A DNA stretch of 64,000 nucleotides from JAWVFM01 sp963739355 (GTDB lineage: Bacteria > Actinomycetota > Thermoleophilia > Solirubrobacterales > 70-9), in the NCBI GenBank assembly GCA_963739355.1, contig CAVUAD010000012.1:62001-126000 (forward strand). Reading direction: 5' to 3'. The notes beneath the pieces are model-generated. The model searched no databases and was not told where the DNA came from. It was given only the letters and a program-made list of their open reading frames with translations. Shown piece by piece: positions 28,103 through 37,324 of the stretch. The translations under genes were made by a program, and so were the position numbers. How positions within the stretch are numbered: position 1 is the stretch's first letter; every line of letters starts with the position of its first letter.

Positions 28103-29296
28103 CTAACCCTGCGACGCGGCCGGAGCCGCTCCGCCCGGGCCGGCCCGGGCCGCCTGTTCCTCCTCACGTGCATGGCGCAGGTCGCTGGCGATTCGCACCG
28201 CCGCCGAGGTGACCGGCGCGGCGAGGATGAGGCCTGCAGCGCCGAAGAGCGCTCCGCCGGCGATGGTGACGACGAGGACCGCGAGCGGATGGATGCCGAG
28301 CGCGGCGCCCATCGCAAACGGCTGCACCAGCTGCTGGAGGATGCCGTTCGCCAGGAGCTCGACGACGATCAGCCCGACTGCCGCCTGTTCGCCCTGGGTG
28401 CCGAGGGCGATGAGGACGGCAAATGCACCCGCTCCCCACGCTCCCAGGTACGGGACATAGGCCCCGACGAACGTAACCGCGGCAATCGTGCCGATCAGCG
28501 GCACGCCGAGGATCAGGCACCCGAGCGCGACCACGACCGCGTTGAACGCCGCGACGATGGTCACTCCGAGGAAGTAGCCGCGCAGCGACTGCATGACCCG
28601 GTGAGTGATCGACTTCGCGAGCTGGCTCGGCACGCCGAGGTGGCCTTCGACCCAGCCGCGAATCGTCGGCCCATCCTTCAGCAGGAAGAACAGGCTCAGC
28701 AGCGTCATCGCAAGGAAGAAGCCAAGCGAGGTGAGGACGGCCACGCCCGTCGAGATTCCGTTGAGCAGCGCATGGAAGCTGTCGGAGGTCGAAGTGCTCG
28801 CGTGCTGCTTCGCCGCCTCGGCCTTGCTCGGGTCCAAGCCGAGGTCCTTGAGCCAGCCGGCGATCGTGTCCTTGGCCGAGTCGAGGTGGCCGCTGATGCT
28901 GTTCGCCTCGCCCGAGATTCCCGTCACGATCACCACGAACATCCCGACGCCGGCCGCGGCGATCAGCACGAGGACCAGCGCCGCGGCAAGGCCGCGTGGC
29001 AGATGTGCCTTCTCGTGGAACCAGCGGACCAGCGGCGTGGCAACCGCCGCGACGATTGCCGCGGTGATCACCGGCGCGACGATCACCTGCGTGAGCGCGG
29101 CCAGGGAGACGAGGCCAAGAAGGAGCACAGCGACGCCGACGAGCAACCAGGACATGAGGCCTATGTCCCGCAACCACCGGGGCACGGTGAAGATGCCACT
29201 CAGCTCGCTGGGGTCGATCTCGATGTACTGATCGTCGCCGTCCCCGGAGCCCTCGTCGCCCCCGTGGCGGCGCAAGCGCCCGCGCATGATCGGCAT
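28103..29296 (-). CDS. AI-2E family transporter (PerM-like)
   Basis: About 397 residues with eight hydrophobic segments and the family loop. WLLVGVAVLLLGLVSLAALT begins the membrane part after a polar, Asp/Gly-rich N-terminus; AFNAVVVALGCLILGVPLIG, VPYLGAWGAGAFAVLIALG and GAALGIHPLAVLVVTIAGG are typical AI-2E/PerM motifs. Substrate unknown; the family includes exporters of signals and Na+/H+ antiporters. Start uncertain: ATG 29296 is used, but GTG 29332 and ATG 29287 are in frame and none has a good Shine-Dalgarno. Divergent from the MBL gene. Confidence 0.9.
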   Translation of the reverse strand: MPIMRGRLRRHGGDEGSGDGDDQYIEIDPSELSGIFTVPRWLRDIGLMSWLLVGVAVLLLGLVSLAALTQVIVAPVITAAIVAAVATPLVRWFHEKAHLPRGLAAALVLVLIAAAGVGMFVVIVTGISGEANSISGHLDSAKDTIAGWLKDLGLDPSKAEAAKQHASTSTSDSFHALLNGISTGVAVLTSLGFFLAMTLLSLFFLLKDGPTIRGWVEGHLGVPSQLAKSITHRVMQSLRGYFLGVTIVAAFNAVVVALGCLILGVPLIGTIAAVTFVGAYVPYLGAWGAGAFAVLIALGTQGEQAAVGLIVVELLANGILQQLVQPFAMGAALGIHPLAVLVVTIAGGALFGAAGLILAAPVTSAAVRIASDLRHAREEEQAARAGPGGAAPAASQG

Positions 29297-29361
29297 GGTC
29301 ACGCGGACGCTACGCCCGCCCGCGGACAACACGTCGAGGAGGCGAGCGGGATGATCACTGC

Positions 29362-30111
29362 ATGGCCGCCGAGCCCGGCAAGCGTTGCGCCACCTGGCTG
29401 GGCCACTCGAGCGTCTGCCTCGAGCTAGGCGACGCCCGGCTGCTCACCGACCCGCTGCTGCGCTCACGCGTTGCCATCCTGCGCCGCCACGCCCCACCGG
29501 CGGAGCTGCCCGGGGAGGTCGACGTAGTGCTGATCTCGCACATGCACCGCGACCACGCCGACCTGCCGACGCTTCGCAGGCTCCCGCCGGGAACTCCCGT
29601 CATCGCGCCGCAGGGCAGCGCCCGGATCCTCCGCGGCCTCGCGGTGCGGGAGGTGAGCGCCGGCGACTCGATCGAGGTCGCCGGCTTGCGCGTCGACGTC
29701 GTGGAGGCCGAGCACGGCGGCGCCAGGACCCCCGGGGGACGGAGCATGCCTGCGCTGGGCTTCGTCGCCGGCGGGGTGTACTTCGCAGGCGACACCGACA
29801 TGTTCGAGGCGATGGCCGACCTCGGCCCGCTGGCCGCGGCGCTCCTGCCGATATGGGGGTGGGGGCCCGTGCTCGGACCCGGGCATCTCGACCCCGAGGG
29901 GGCCGCCCGGTCGCTCTCGCTCCTGCGGCCGCGGCTGGTGATCCCGATCCACTGGGGCACCCTCCTCGCCGCGGGGTTCGGACGTCGTCACGCGCGCCTG
30001 CTTCGCGAGCCCCTGGACGACTTCCTTCGGCACGCGGGGCGCCTGGCTCCCGAGGTCGAAGTCAGAGTCCCGGAGATCGGCGCACCGATCCCACTTCCGC
30101 CCCAACCCTAA
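29362..30111 (+). CDS. MBL-fold metal-dependent hydrolase (UlaG/RomA-like)
   Basis: 249-residue metallo-beta-lactamase-fold protein. Metal ligands in LISHMHRDHAD (HxHxDH), GVYFAGDTDMFEA (Asp) and LVIPIHWGTLL (His). The N-terminus TWLGHSSVCLELGDARLLTD is as in UlaG and N-acyl-phosphatidylethanolamine phospholipase D-like proteins. The substrate is unknown. Ends by TAA overlapping the stop of the convergent holin-fusion gene. Confidence 0.9.
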   Translation: MAAEPGKRCATWLGHSSVCLELGDARLLTDPLLRSRVAILRRHAPPAELPGEVDVVLISHMHRDHADLPTLRRLPPGTPVIAPQGSARILRGLAVREVSAGDSIEVAGLRVDVVEAEHGGARTPGGRSMPALGFVAGGVYFAGDTDMFEAMADLGPLAAALLPIWGWGPVLGPGHLDPEGAARSLSLLRPRLVIPIHWGTLLAAGFGRRHARLLREPLDDFLRHAGRLAPEVEVRVPEIGAPIPLPPQP

Positions 30112-32111
30112 ACGGTGTCTGACACCGCGTAGGCCTTCTGGCCCAGGGCGGCGAGCCAGCCGCGGAGTATCCGGTGGACGCTGGCCGCCCCGACGACCGG
30201 CTCTTCGGGCCACTCGAGGTCCGGGGGGACGAGCACGAACGGGTGCGCCTGCCCCCCGCCGAGCCCGCCGTGTGAGCCGACGAGCTCCTCGAAGGCCGCG
30301 ACCTCGTCGAGGTCCTGCCACCAGGTGCTGTTGACGACGATGTCGGGGCAGTGCGGGAAGGCGTCCGTCCTGGCGACGTGCGCCGCGGCATTGGGACCGA
30401 ACGGCGCCAGCGGGTCCTCCCCCTCGACGTCGCCGCTCGTCAGCGCGAGCCGGCCGTTCGCCCCGAGGACGAGGGGAGCGCCGTCCGCGGAGCGGACGAG
30501 CACGAAGCCGATGCCGGGATGGGTGCGGAGGGCGTCGAGGAGACCCGGGCGGATCTCCTCGATCCGCTCGCGCGAGGTCCGCCCGGGCTCGCGCGGAAAC
30601 GTGATCAGGCCGAGGTTGCCCGAGGCCATCACCGAGACCTCGGGCGCGACCGGGTCCACCTTCTCCTCGTACGCCTTCCTCCGGATGGCCCTCGTCAGGC
30701 GGCTCATCCCGCCGTCGCCGCCCGCGAGCTCGGTGAGGCCCGCGTTCAGCGAGCCGCGCGCCTCCGTGGACTCGGCCGACTCGGTCCGCACGTCGTCGCT
30801 GCCGTGGCGCGCCACGATGTCCTCGAGGCCCTCGCCGAAGCGCTGCCGGAACGTTGCGCCCTGGCTCTGGCCGTGGTCGGAGAGGACCGCGACCCGGTAC
30901 GGGCGCGGCGCGTGCGGGACGGCCGCCACGATCTGCCCGATCGCCCGGTCTACGCGGCGCAGCACCGCGAGGGTGTCCGAGCGCTCGAGCCCCGAGTGGT
31001 GGGCGACCTCGTCGTAGGCCAGGAAGGTCGTGTAGACGACGGGACGCCCCCCGAGGATGTCGGCGGTGACCGCCGAGACCTGCAGGTCCAGCTGGACGAC
31101 CGTGGCGTAGCCGCGCACCAGCGCGTAGCTCCAGCCGCGCTTGATGCGGGGCGTGACGTCCCGGCGCACCTGCTGGATCGCGGCAACCCGCTCGACGAAC
31201 ACCTCGCCGATCGAGCGCAGGACGGTTCGCGCCACGCCGTAGGGGCTGGCGAAGTAGGCGAAGTAGTCCTGGCCGAGGCGGCCGGCGTGCCGGTCCTCGA
31301 GGACCGTGCTCATCGTGAGCATGCTGTGGGGAGCGTCGCCGGAGAGGATGTTCGCGCGGCTGGCGCCGTCCGCGTAGAGCAGGCCGTGGCCGTTGGAGTG
31401 GCGGCGCTCGATCTCCGCGGCGTCGCGCGGATGGTTGGTCACGAGCGCGCGCTCCTCGTCCTTGTCCCACCAGCGAAAGGCGGGCATGTCGTCGTTGTCG
31501 CCGTGCAGCAGCCCCGCCTGGCAGGCGCCGGTTTGCGAGGACCAGTCCGTCTCCCAGCGCTCGAGCCTGTAGCCGTCCTCGTGGACCCAGTGCGAGAGGT
31601 GCGGGGCGTTGCCGTCGCGCATCGCCCGGCGCAGCACGTCGTACGCGAGGCCGTCGATCTCGAGCAGCAACAGCCCGGGCACGTCGGTCTCGACGGCGAG
31701 CTTCGTTCGCCGCAGCTGGCGGCGCACGACATGGTGGTACCAGAGCTCGTCGCTGTCTAGCGCGAGGACGCCGCCGATCGCCGTCGTGAGCGCGGTCATC
31801 CCCAGGATCACCACCACCGCGGTCCCGAGGTCGGCGACGTGCACGGCCTCGAACGCGCCGGCGACGGCGATCAGGACCACGCCGTTCAGCAACAGCGCGC
31901 CGAGCCCGAGGGTGGCGACGGTGAACGGCAGCGCCGCCCTCAGGATCAGCGGCCAGATCACGGCGTTCGCGATGCCGAGCACCAGGGCGAGGCCGAGGGC
32001 GGCAACCGGGCCGTCCAGGCGAAAGCCGTCCAAGAGCTCGCTGAGCAGAAGCAGCGCGAGCGCGTCGATCAGGACGATGACGGTGAGGCGAGCCAGGCGA
32101 CGTACGCGCAT
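30108..32111 (-). CDS. Fusion of a phage-holin-4-like membrane domain with an alkaline-phosphatase-superfamily phosphodiesterase
   Basis: 667 residues in two parts. Residues 1-120 are four hydrophobic helices (LTVIVLIDALALLLLSELLD, ALGLALVLGIANAVIWPLIL) like the Phage_holin_4_2/YvlD family. From about 140 a hydrolase of the alkaline phosphatase superfamily follows: GLLLLEIDGLAYDVLRRAM holds the first metal Asp, ERWETDWSSQTGACQAGLLH the nucleophile region, YTTFLAYDEVAHHSG and AVLSDHGQSQG the second metal-binding sites. The catalytic domain probably faces outward or binds the inner face; lipid or teichoic-acid-type substrates are possible. ATG 32111. The last codons (VSDTV) are formed by a palindromic repeat at 30114-30126. 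Confidence 0.88.
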   Translation of the reverse strand: MRVRRLARLTVIVLIDALALLLLSELLDGFRLDGPVAALGLALVLGIANAVIWPLILRAALPFTVATLGLGALLLNGVVLIAVAGAFEAVHVADLGTAVVVILGMTALTTAIGGVLALDSDELWYHHVVRRQLRRTKLAVETDVPGLLLLEIDGLAYDVLRRAMRDGNAPHLSHWVHEDGYRLERWETDWSSQTGACQAGLLHGDNDDMPAFRWWDKDEERALVTNHPRDAAEIERRHSNGHGLLYADGASRANILSGDAPHSMLTMSTVLEDRHAGRLGQDYFAYFASPYGVARTVLRSIGEVFVERVAAIQQVRRDVTPRIKRGWSYALVRGYATVVQLDLQVSAVTADILGGRPVVYTTFLAYDEVAHHSGLERSDTLAVLRRVDRAIGQIVAAVPHAPRPYRVAVLSDHGQSQGATFRQRFGEGLEDIVARHGSDDVRTESAESTEARGSLNAGLTELAGGDGGMSRLTRAIRRKAYEEKVDPVAPEVSVMASGNLGLITFPREPGRTSRERIEEIRPGLLDALRTHPGIGFVLVRSADGAPLVLGANGRLALTSGDVEGEDPLAPFGPNAAAHVARTDAFPHCPDIVVNSTWWQDLDEVAAFEELVGSHGGLGGGQAHPFVLVPPDLEWPEEPVVGAASVHRILRGWLAALGQKAYAVSDTV
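30114..30126. repeat. GGTGTCWGACACC palindrome, copy A
   Basis: Thirteen-base palindrome GGTGTCTGACACC preceded by CTAAAC, lying at the 3' end of the holin-fusion gene (minus strand) 3 bases from the MBL stop. Other members: 43991-44003, 51091-51103, 51114-51126, 52195-52205, 52271-52283. Confidence 0.85.
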
Positions 32112-32153
32112 CGCCGTCAGCCTATGGCCCGCGGGTGTGAGAGGATCGCCGGG

Positions 32154-32552
32154 ATGAGGCTGCCACCGCTCCTGGAGGACCGTCCGCGGGGGCTACAGGT
32201 TCTGCTGGCGGTCGTCGTGCCGGTCGTCTACGGAGGGATCACCGGCTGGGTCCTCGGCAAGTCGGAGGGCGCGTGGCTCGTCCTCAACCTGCTCGCGGCG
32301 ATCGGCGGGGTCGGCGCGGGCCTCGACCATCTCGGCGCCGCCGCAGGCGCGCGGCGCGGCGCTCTGGGCGGAACGCTCTTCGGCGCCGCCGTGCTGGTCG
32401 GCCATGAGCTGCAGGGCGACGACCCGCTGACCAGCATCCCGCACCCGGGCATCCTCCTCATCGTGGTGACCGTCGCCTTCGGCATCGCCCTCGGCGCGCT
32501 TGGCGGCTGGCTGCGTGCACGCGCCGAGCCGGGCGCCCCGCAGCAGGCCTAG
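32154..32552 (+). CDS. Small membrane protein, four helices
   Basis: 132 residues; hydrophobic segments GLQVLLAVVVPVVYGGITGW, WLVLNLLAAIGGVGAGLD, RRGALGGTLFGAAVLVGHEL and ILLIVVTVAFGIALGALGG. No family recognised with certainty. Divergent from the holin-fusion gene (42 bases), so they may be co-regulated. ATG 32154. Confidence 0.72.
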   Translation: MRLPPLLEDRPRGLQVLLAVVVPVVYGGITGWVLGKSEGAWLVLNLLAAIGGVGAGLDHLGAAAGARRGALGGTLFGAAVLVGHELQGDDPLTSIPHPGILLIVVTVAFGIALGALGGWLRARAEPGAPQQA

Positions 32553-32561
32553 TCTCGGCCC

Positions 32562-35500
32562 TCAGCCGTGCCGGCGCGCCAGCTTGACCTGGGTGAGCGC
32601 GCCGATGTTGCCGGCGGCGTCGATGGCGCGGACCGCCACGTAGCGGGCGTTCCCGACTTTCTCGGCCACCTTCTGGCGGCCCCCCGGGGCGACCGGATCG
32701 GGAGCCTTCAGCCGCTTCGCTCCGTCGAGGTTCGAGACCGTCACCGGCCTGCGTGAAGCGAAGACCTCGTAGCGCTTGACCTTGCCCCCGGTGACGCCGT
32801 CGTCACCCGGGGCGGTCCAGGCCAGCTTCGTCTTCCCGTGCTTGCGCCTCGCCTTGATGCCGGCGAGGGCGGCGGGGCGGCGGGTGTCGTTGCCGTAGAG
32901 CCCCGAGTTGTGCTCGTCGTGGTGGTAGTGCCACCAGGAGTCGTTGCGGGCGGCGGACCCCTTGACACGCCAGACGAAGAGGGAGCCCTCGCGGGTGCCG
33001 TAGGCCAGGCGGTCCTTTCCGTCGTAGGTCGGATCTCCGACCACGCCGCTGAACGAGGGCCACTGGCCTATGAACTTGGGGAACCCGGGGGCCTCCCCGC
33101 CGCCGGGCTCGTAGGCGTGGATCCACCCGGAGTCGTTCGCGTCCACCACCGCGCGCTGCTTGCCGCTGGAGAGGGGAACGATCAGCGGCGCGTCGAAGAA
33201 CGCGAAGCCGTCCTGCAGCCGAGGGAAGCCCGAGAGCGGTGCGCCGGTGGAGACGTCCCAGGCGGACTCGTAGACCTGGGGAAGCTCCGCGTCGGTTGCG
33301 TCCAGCGCGCCCGGCAGCGAGCTGGCGCCGGCGGTCGGCTGGTCGTAGCGCGGGACCCCGTCGCCGAGGATGTCGCCGACCGCGCCCTGGCCGGTGAGCG
33401 TCAGCGTCAGCGGGTCGCCGGAGTAGTACGGCGGGACCGGCTGGCACGAGGGCGAGCCGCAAGCGCCGCTCAGGTTCTTGAAAACGGAGCCGTTCGCGTT
33501 GAGGGCGACCGGGAAGCCGGTGACGCCCGCGGTCACGACCCGCAGGGTTCCCGAGCCGTCGAAGTCCGCGATGGAGGGCGGCGTCGCGCCCTCCTCGACG
33601 AAGTCGATGGACTGGTCGTAGCAGGCACCGATCGAGTTGAGGGCAACCGGCCACCCCGGCATGTACGGGCCGCCCTGATGGTTGTTGCCGTCCGGCCAGA
33701 TGCCGTAGATCCACGACTTGTGCCCGCCGGTGTTCAGGCACTCGTTGCTCGGGACGAACACCTGGGGGCGCCCGGTCTTCGCGACGTCGCCGACGGCGGC
33801 ACCTGAGATCAGCTTGGTGTCGTGGATGTAGTCGGTGGGCCCGGACCCAGAGAGGTCGGAGGGCGGGAGCTGCACCTTGACCGGCCAGCCCGGCACCGGC
33901 TTGCCGTTCGGCTGCCAGGCGTACTCGAAGCCGTCGAACGCCGACATCAGGACGTCCAGCTTGCCGTTGCCCTGAAGGTCGGCGAGGACCGGAGCCGAGA
34001 GGTTGCCCCGGGAGGGCAGCCGCCCGTGGCGGGTGTCCGAGCGCGGGGTCGGCACCGGCAGCGAGGCGTACCTGGACCTGGAGTGCACCGGGAACCCCTT
34101 CAGCAGCTTGCCGTCCGAGTCCCACGCGTAAACCCACGCGTTCGCGGTGGTTGCCACCAGGTCGAGGGAGCCGTCGCCGTCGAGGTCGCCGATCGCGATC
34201 CCGCTCACCGGGTCGCGCGCGTCGCGCAGCTTGGCGTCGCTCTCGTAGGACTTCGCCTGGTAGTTCTCCGGGTCACGCGGGTCGATCGCCGCCAGGGTGC
34301 GGGTGTGCACGGGGAAGCCCTCGGCCTCCTTGCCGTTGGGGCGCAGCGCCTCGACCTCGCCGTCGTAGGTGCCGAAGACGAGGTCCTGCTGGTGGCGCCC
34401 TTCGAGGTCCTCGTAGGTGGGCGCCGCGCCCATCTCCGCACCGATGTCCTTCGGGTAGTCAGGGAGCAGGTTGGGGTCGTGGCGGGCGTCGAACGTTCGC
34501 CTGTCCTCCGCCTTCAGGCCGTTGCCGTCGAGCGCGCGCAGCCGCAGCGTCACGGTGTACTGCTCGGTCCCGTCGGGGGGAAGGGTCGACCCGGGCTTCT
34601 TCGCCGCGTAGGAGCGCGGGATCTTGCGGAGGTCGAGCGTGCCGAGGACACCCTGCTTCGCGGCGTGCCCGCTCGAGATCTTCTTGAAGTCCGAGTCGGC
34701 CGGGTTGGCGCCGAGGGCCCACTCGAGCGTCCACTTCACTCCATTCGAGTCCCAGGCGCTTGCCGCGACGCTGCCGCGGACCTTCAGCGTCTTCTGCCGC
34801 TGCGGATCGACGTAGGCGAACCAGTGCGGGGAGTCGAGCTGCGCGGTGGGCGGCACGCGGCCGGCGAGGATCAGGTGCGTCGCCTTGCCGATGTTCGGCC
34901 GCCCGTAGCCGTACTGCGTGGACCAGTTGGTGTGGTCGGCATCGGTGCGGCTCTGCGGGTTGCCCGGCCACTGGCCGCTGAGCGACGGCGTCTGCGTCTG
35001 CGGGATCACCGGGCTGGCGGTGTCCATCACCGTCTGCTTGACCTCGTCGGGCGTGAGGAGGCGCGGGATCGTGCCCTGGTTGCGCGCTCGCACCGCGGCG
35101 GACTGCACCATCCCCAGCATCGCCGCCTGGAACGGGGTCGCACCCGAGGTGCTGTTGCCCTCGCCGGAGAACACGTTGTGCGTGCCGTAGCTCGTGACGT
35201 TGCTGCGCTGGCGGAACGTCGTGGTGGCGGAGCCTCCCGGGTCCTGGGTCAGCGAGTTGCCGGGCAGCGCGTGGTCGTAGAGCATTCCGTCGGTGTGGTC
35301 GGTCGAGTCGAAGTCGTTCGAGTCGAGCGACAGGATCACCCCGTGGCGGTAGGCGTAGTCCATCGCCTCACGGGCGAAGCTCGTGTACGTGTAGGAGACG
35401 ACCACCGAGCTGATCACCTTCGCCCCGGCGTCCGTGGCGTAGAGGATGGCGGGAGCCAGCTGGTCGCTGCGGCCGACCGCCTCCGCCCCCTGCTTGATCG

Positions 35501-36464
35501 GCATCACCCGGCAGCGCTCGCACGTGCCCTCCGCCGCGTAGCCGTTGTTGACCTCCCCGGCGACGTCCGAGATCAGCCCCGGTGCGTGGCTGTAGTCGGA
35601 GTCGTCCGTCTGCGGGTCGTTGGTGTTGCGCTGGGTGTTCCACCCGCTGACGTCGTTCGGGTAGCCGTTGCCGTCGTTGTCGAAGCGCCCATCCGCCGGG
35701 CAGCTCTGCAGCTCGCCGTTGGAGATCGAGCAGTGGCCGAAGACGGCGATCAGGTCCTCGGGCGAGAGGTAGGGGGTCTCGTTCCCGCCGATGTGGACCG
35801 AGTTCAGGTAGTCATGCCGGCCGTTGGCGAGGCAGCCGCGCGTGGTGCCCTCCTCGAAGGCGACGAACGGGCTCGTCGCGCCGGGGCACGCCGGGTTGAC
35901 CCGCGGGTCGTGCGCGTAGTCGCGGATGTCGAACCGGCCGTTGCCGTCGAGATCGTAGGTGCCGTGGTCCTGGCCGTCGGCACCTTCCGGGAACGGCAGC
36001 TCACCCTTGTTCAGGTAGATGTTGTCGAGAGCGTCCTTGATCCCGTCGTTCGAGTAGTTGACGCCGCCCTCGATGTACGCGACGACGACCTTCGGGCTGC
36101 CCTCGTTGCCCTGCGCCCACGCACCGGTGATGTTGACGCCGGAGGAGTGCTCGGGGTCGGTCGCGTTGAGCGCCCAGCACGGCAGGCCGCCGTCGGGGTG
36201 CGGCTGGTCGGCGGTCGAGCCGCCCGGCGCGAGGCACGTGTCGCCCGTCAGCGGCCCGTAGAACTGCCAGGCCTCGTTGTCGGTGCAGCCGCTGACCGGG
36301 TCCTGGGACTCACAGCCGGCGAACTGCGGGTCGTTCGGATACTCGGACGGGGGCAGCGTCGGACCGGGGTCGAGCGGGGGCGCGGGCGTCGCGGACGCCG
36401 CGGCCACCACGATCGCGCAGGTGACGCCGAGGATCAGGATCGCCAGGTAGCCGACCCGGCGCAC
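32562..36464 (-). CDS. Secreted subtilase (S8) with FG-GAP/VCBS repeats and C-terminal fibronectin-like part
   Basis: Very large exported protein (about 1300 residues). Signal peptide GYLAILILGVTCAIVVAAASA; S8 domain about 115-540 (numbers from the longest start, GTG 36497); FG-GAP-like beta-propeller segments about 700-1190 (GIAIGDLDGDGSLDLVATT, PVLADLQGNGKLDVLMSAFD, PSIADFDGSGTLRVVTAG); a last fibronectin-type stretch (KLAWTAPGDDGVTGGKVKRY). Catalytic regions: GNSTSGATPF (Ser451), LSLDSNDFDS (oxyanion Asn394), DYSHAPG (His304, HAP instead of HGT), and VAYIEGGVN (Glu143 where Asp is usual). Acts outside the cell, probably on protein, for nutrient capture. GTG 36464 is preferred over 36497 because it gives a normal 30-residue signal peptide. 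Confidence 0.88.
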   Translation of the reverse strand: MRRVGYLAILILGVTCAIVVAAASATPAPPLDPGPTLPPSEYPNDPQFAGCESQDPVSGCTDNEAWQFYGPLTGDTCLAPGGSTADQPHPDGGLPCWALNATDPEHSSGVNITGAWAQGNEGSPKVVVAYIEGGVNYSNDGIKDALDNIYLNKGELPFPEGADGQDHGTYDLDGNGRFDIRDYAHDPRVNPACPGATSPFVAFEEGTTRGCLANGRHDYLNSVHIGGNETPYLSPEDLIAVFGHCSISNGELQSCPADGRFDNDGNGYPNDVSGWNTQRNTNDPQTDDSDYSHAPGLISDVAGEVNNGYAAEGTCERCRVMPIKQGAEAVGRSDQLAPAILYATDAGAKVISSVVVSYTYTSFAREAMDYAYRHGVILSLDSNDFDSTDHTDGMLYDHALPGNSLTQDPGGSATTTFRQRSNVTSYGTHNVFSGEGNSTSGATPFQAAMLGMVQSAAVRARNQGTIPRLLTPDEVKQTVMDTASPVIPQTQTPSLSGQWPGNPQSRTDADHTNWSTQYGYGRPNIGKATHLILAGRVPPTAQLDSPHWFAYVDPQRQKTLKVRGSVAASAWDSNGVKWTLEWALGANPADSDFKKISSGHAAKQGVLGTLDLRKIPRSYAAKKPGSTLPPDGTEQYTVTLRLRALDGNGLKAEDRRTFDARHDPNLLPDYPKDIGAEMGAAPTYEDLEGRHQQDLVFGTYDGEVEALRPNGKEAEGFPVHTRTLAAIDPRDPENYQAKSYESDAKLRDARDPVSGIAIGDLDGDGSLDLVATTANAWVYAWDSDGKLLKGFPVHSRSRYASLPVPTPRSDTRHGRLPSRGNLSAPVLADLQGNGKLDVLMSAFDGFEYAWQPNGKPVPGWPVKVQLPPSDLSGSGPTDYIHDTKLISGAAVGDVAKTGRPQVFVPSNECLNTGGHKSWIYGIWPDGNNHQGGPYMPGWPVALNSIGACYDQSIDFVEEGATPPSIADFDGSGTLRVVTAGVTGFPVALNANGSVFKNLSGACGSPSCQPVPPYYSGDPLTLTLTGQGAVGDILGDGVPRYDQPTAGASSLPGALDATDAELPQVYESAWDVSTGAPLSGFPRLQDGFAFFDAPLIVPLSSGKQRAVVDANDSGWIHAYEPGGGEAPGFPKFIGQWPSFSGVVGDPTYDGKDRLAYGTREGSLFVWRVKGSAARNDSWWHYHHDEHNSGLYGNDTRRPAALAGIKARRKHGKTKLAWTAPGDDGVTGGKVKRYEVFASRRPVTVSNLDGAKRLKAPDPVAPGGRQKVAEKVGNARYVAVRAIDAAGNIGALTQVKLARRHG

Positions 36465-36555
36465 CTCACCGCCTGCCTGTGCCCTGCTCCCGCGCACGGC
36501 ATGCGAGTCTATTCCTCGGCGGCGTTCGCCGGCTGTCCGCTGGCAGACTGCGGCT

Positions 36556-37263
36556 GTGGACGCCGTGCGCGACGACGGGCTGAGAATCGCCGCGGCCGTG
36601 CTCCGGTGTCGTCGCGGGGTGCTCGAGCCGCTCCGGACCTTCTACCTCGAGACTCTCGGCTTCCAGGGCGGCGGCGGCGACGGGGTTGCCCTGCGCATCG
36701 GCGACGCCATCGTTCGCTTCGTTCCGGGCGAGGCCGAAGCCTTCTACCACTACGCGCTGCTGGTGCCGGCGCGGCGCTTCGAGGCCGCCCGCGACTGGGC
36801 GGCGGCCCGGGCGGACCTTCTCCCCGGTCCCGGAGGCGAGACGACCTTCGCGTTCCCGGCCTGGAACGCCCGGGCCGTCTACTTCCACGACCCGGCCGGG
36901 AACATCGTCGAGCTGATCGCCCACGACGCCCGCGCCGACCCGGCGGGCGCCCCGTTCGCCGCCGCCGAGCTCCAGGCGATCTCGGAGGTCGGGGTGGTCG
37001 TCGGCGCGCCCCGCGAGGCCGCCGACCTGTTGGATCGCGAGGCCGGGCTGAAGCTCTGGAGCGGGGACGTCGAGGGCGCCAACGCGCTCGGGTTCGTTGG
37101 CCGCCGAGCCCACACGCTCATCGTGGTCCCGCCCGGCCGCGGCTGGCTACCCACGGGACGCCCCGCCGAGGCGCACCCGGTCGATGCGGTCATCGCCGGT
37201 CCGGGGCTGCGGCCGCGAGAGGTCGCCGTGGAGGCGCATCGGGTGGTCACGCGACCCGGCTGA
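36556..37263 (+). CDS. VOC (glyoxalase/extradiol-dioxygenase fold) family protein
   Basis: 235 residues with two VOC-type halves. First half: LRTFYLETLGFQGGGGDGVA, FYHYALLVPARRFEAARDW and FHDPAGNIVELIAHD (metal ligands His and Glu plausible). Second half: EVGVVVGAPREAADLLDREA and a degenerate ending without the D-P-x-G-N-x-x-E motif. Substrate unknown. GTG 36556. Divergent from the protease gene; 61 bases before the YCII gene. Confidence 0.85.
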   Translation: MDAVRDDGLRIAAAVLRCRRGVLEPLRTFYLETLGFQGGGGDGVALRIGDAIVRFVPGEAEAFYHYALLVPARRFEAARDWAAARADLLPGPGGETTFAFPAWNARAVYFHDPAGNIVELIAHDARADPAGAPFAAAELQAISEVGVVVGAPREAADLLDREAGLKLWSGDVEGANALGFVGRRAHTLIVVPPGRGWLPTGRPAEAHPVDAVIAGPGLRPREVAVEAHRVVTRPG

Positions 37264-37324
37264 GGATGTCGAATCTCGACGGTCCCGTTCGTCGTTCGGG
37301 CGATCACCCCAAGAGGAGGACTCG

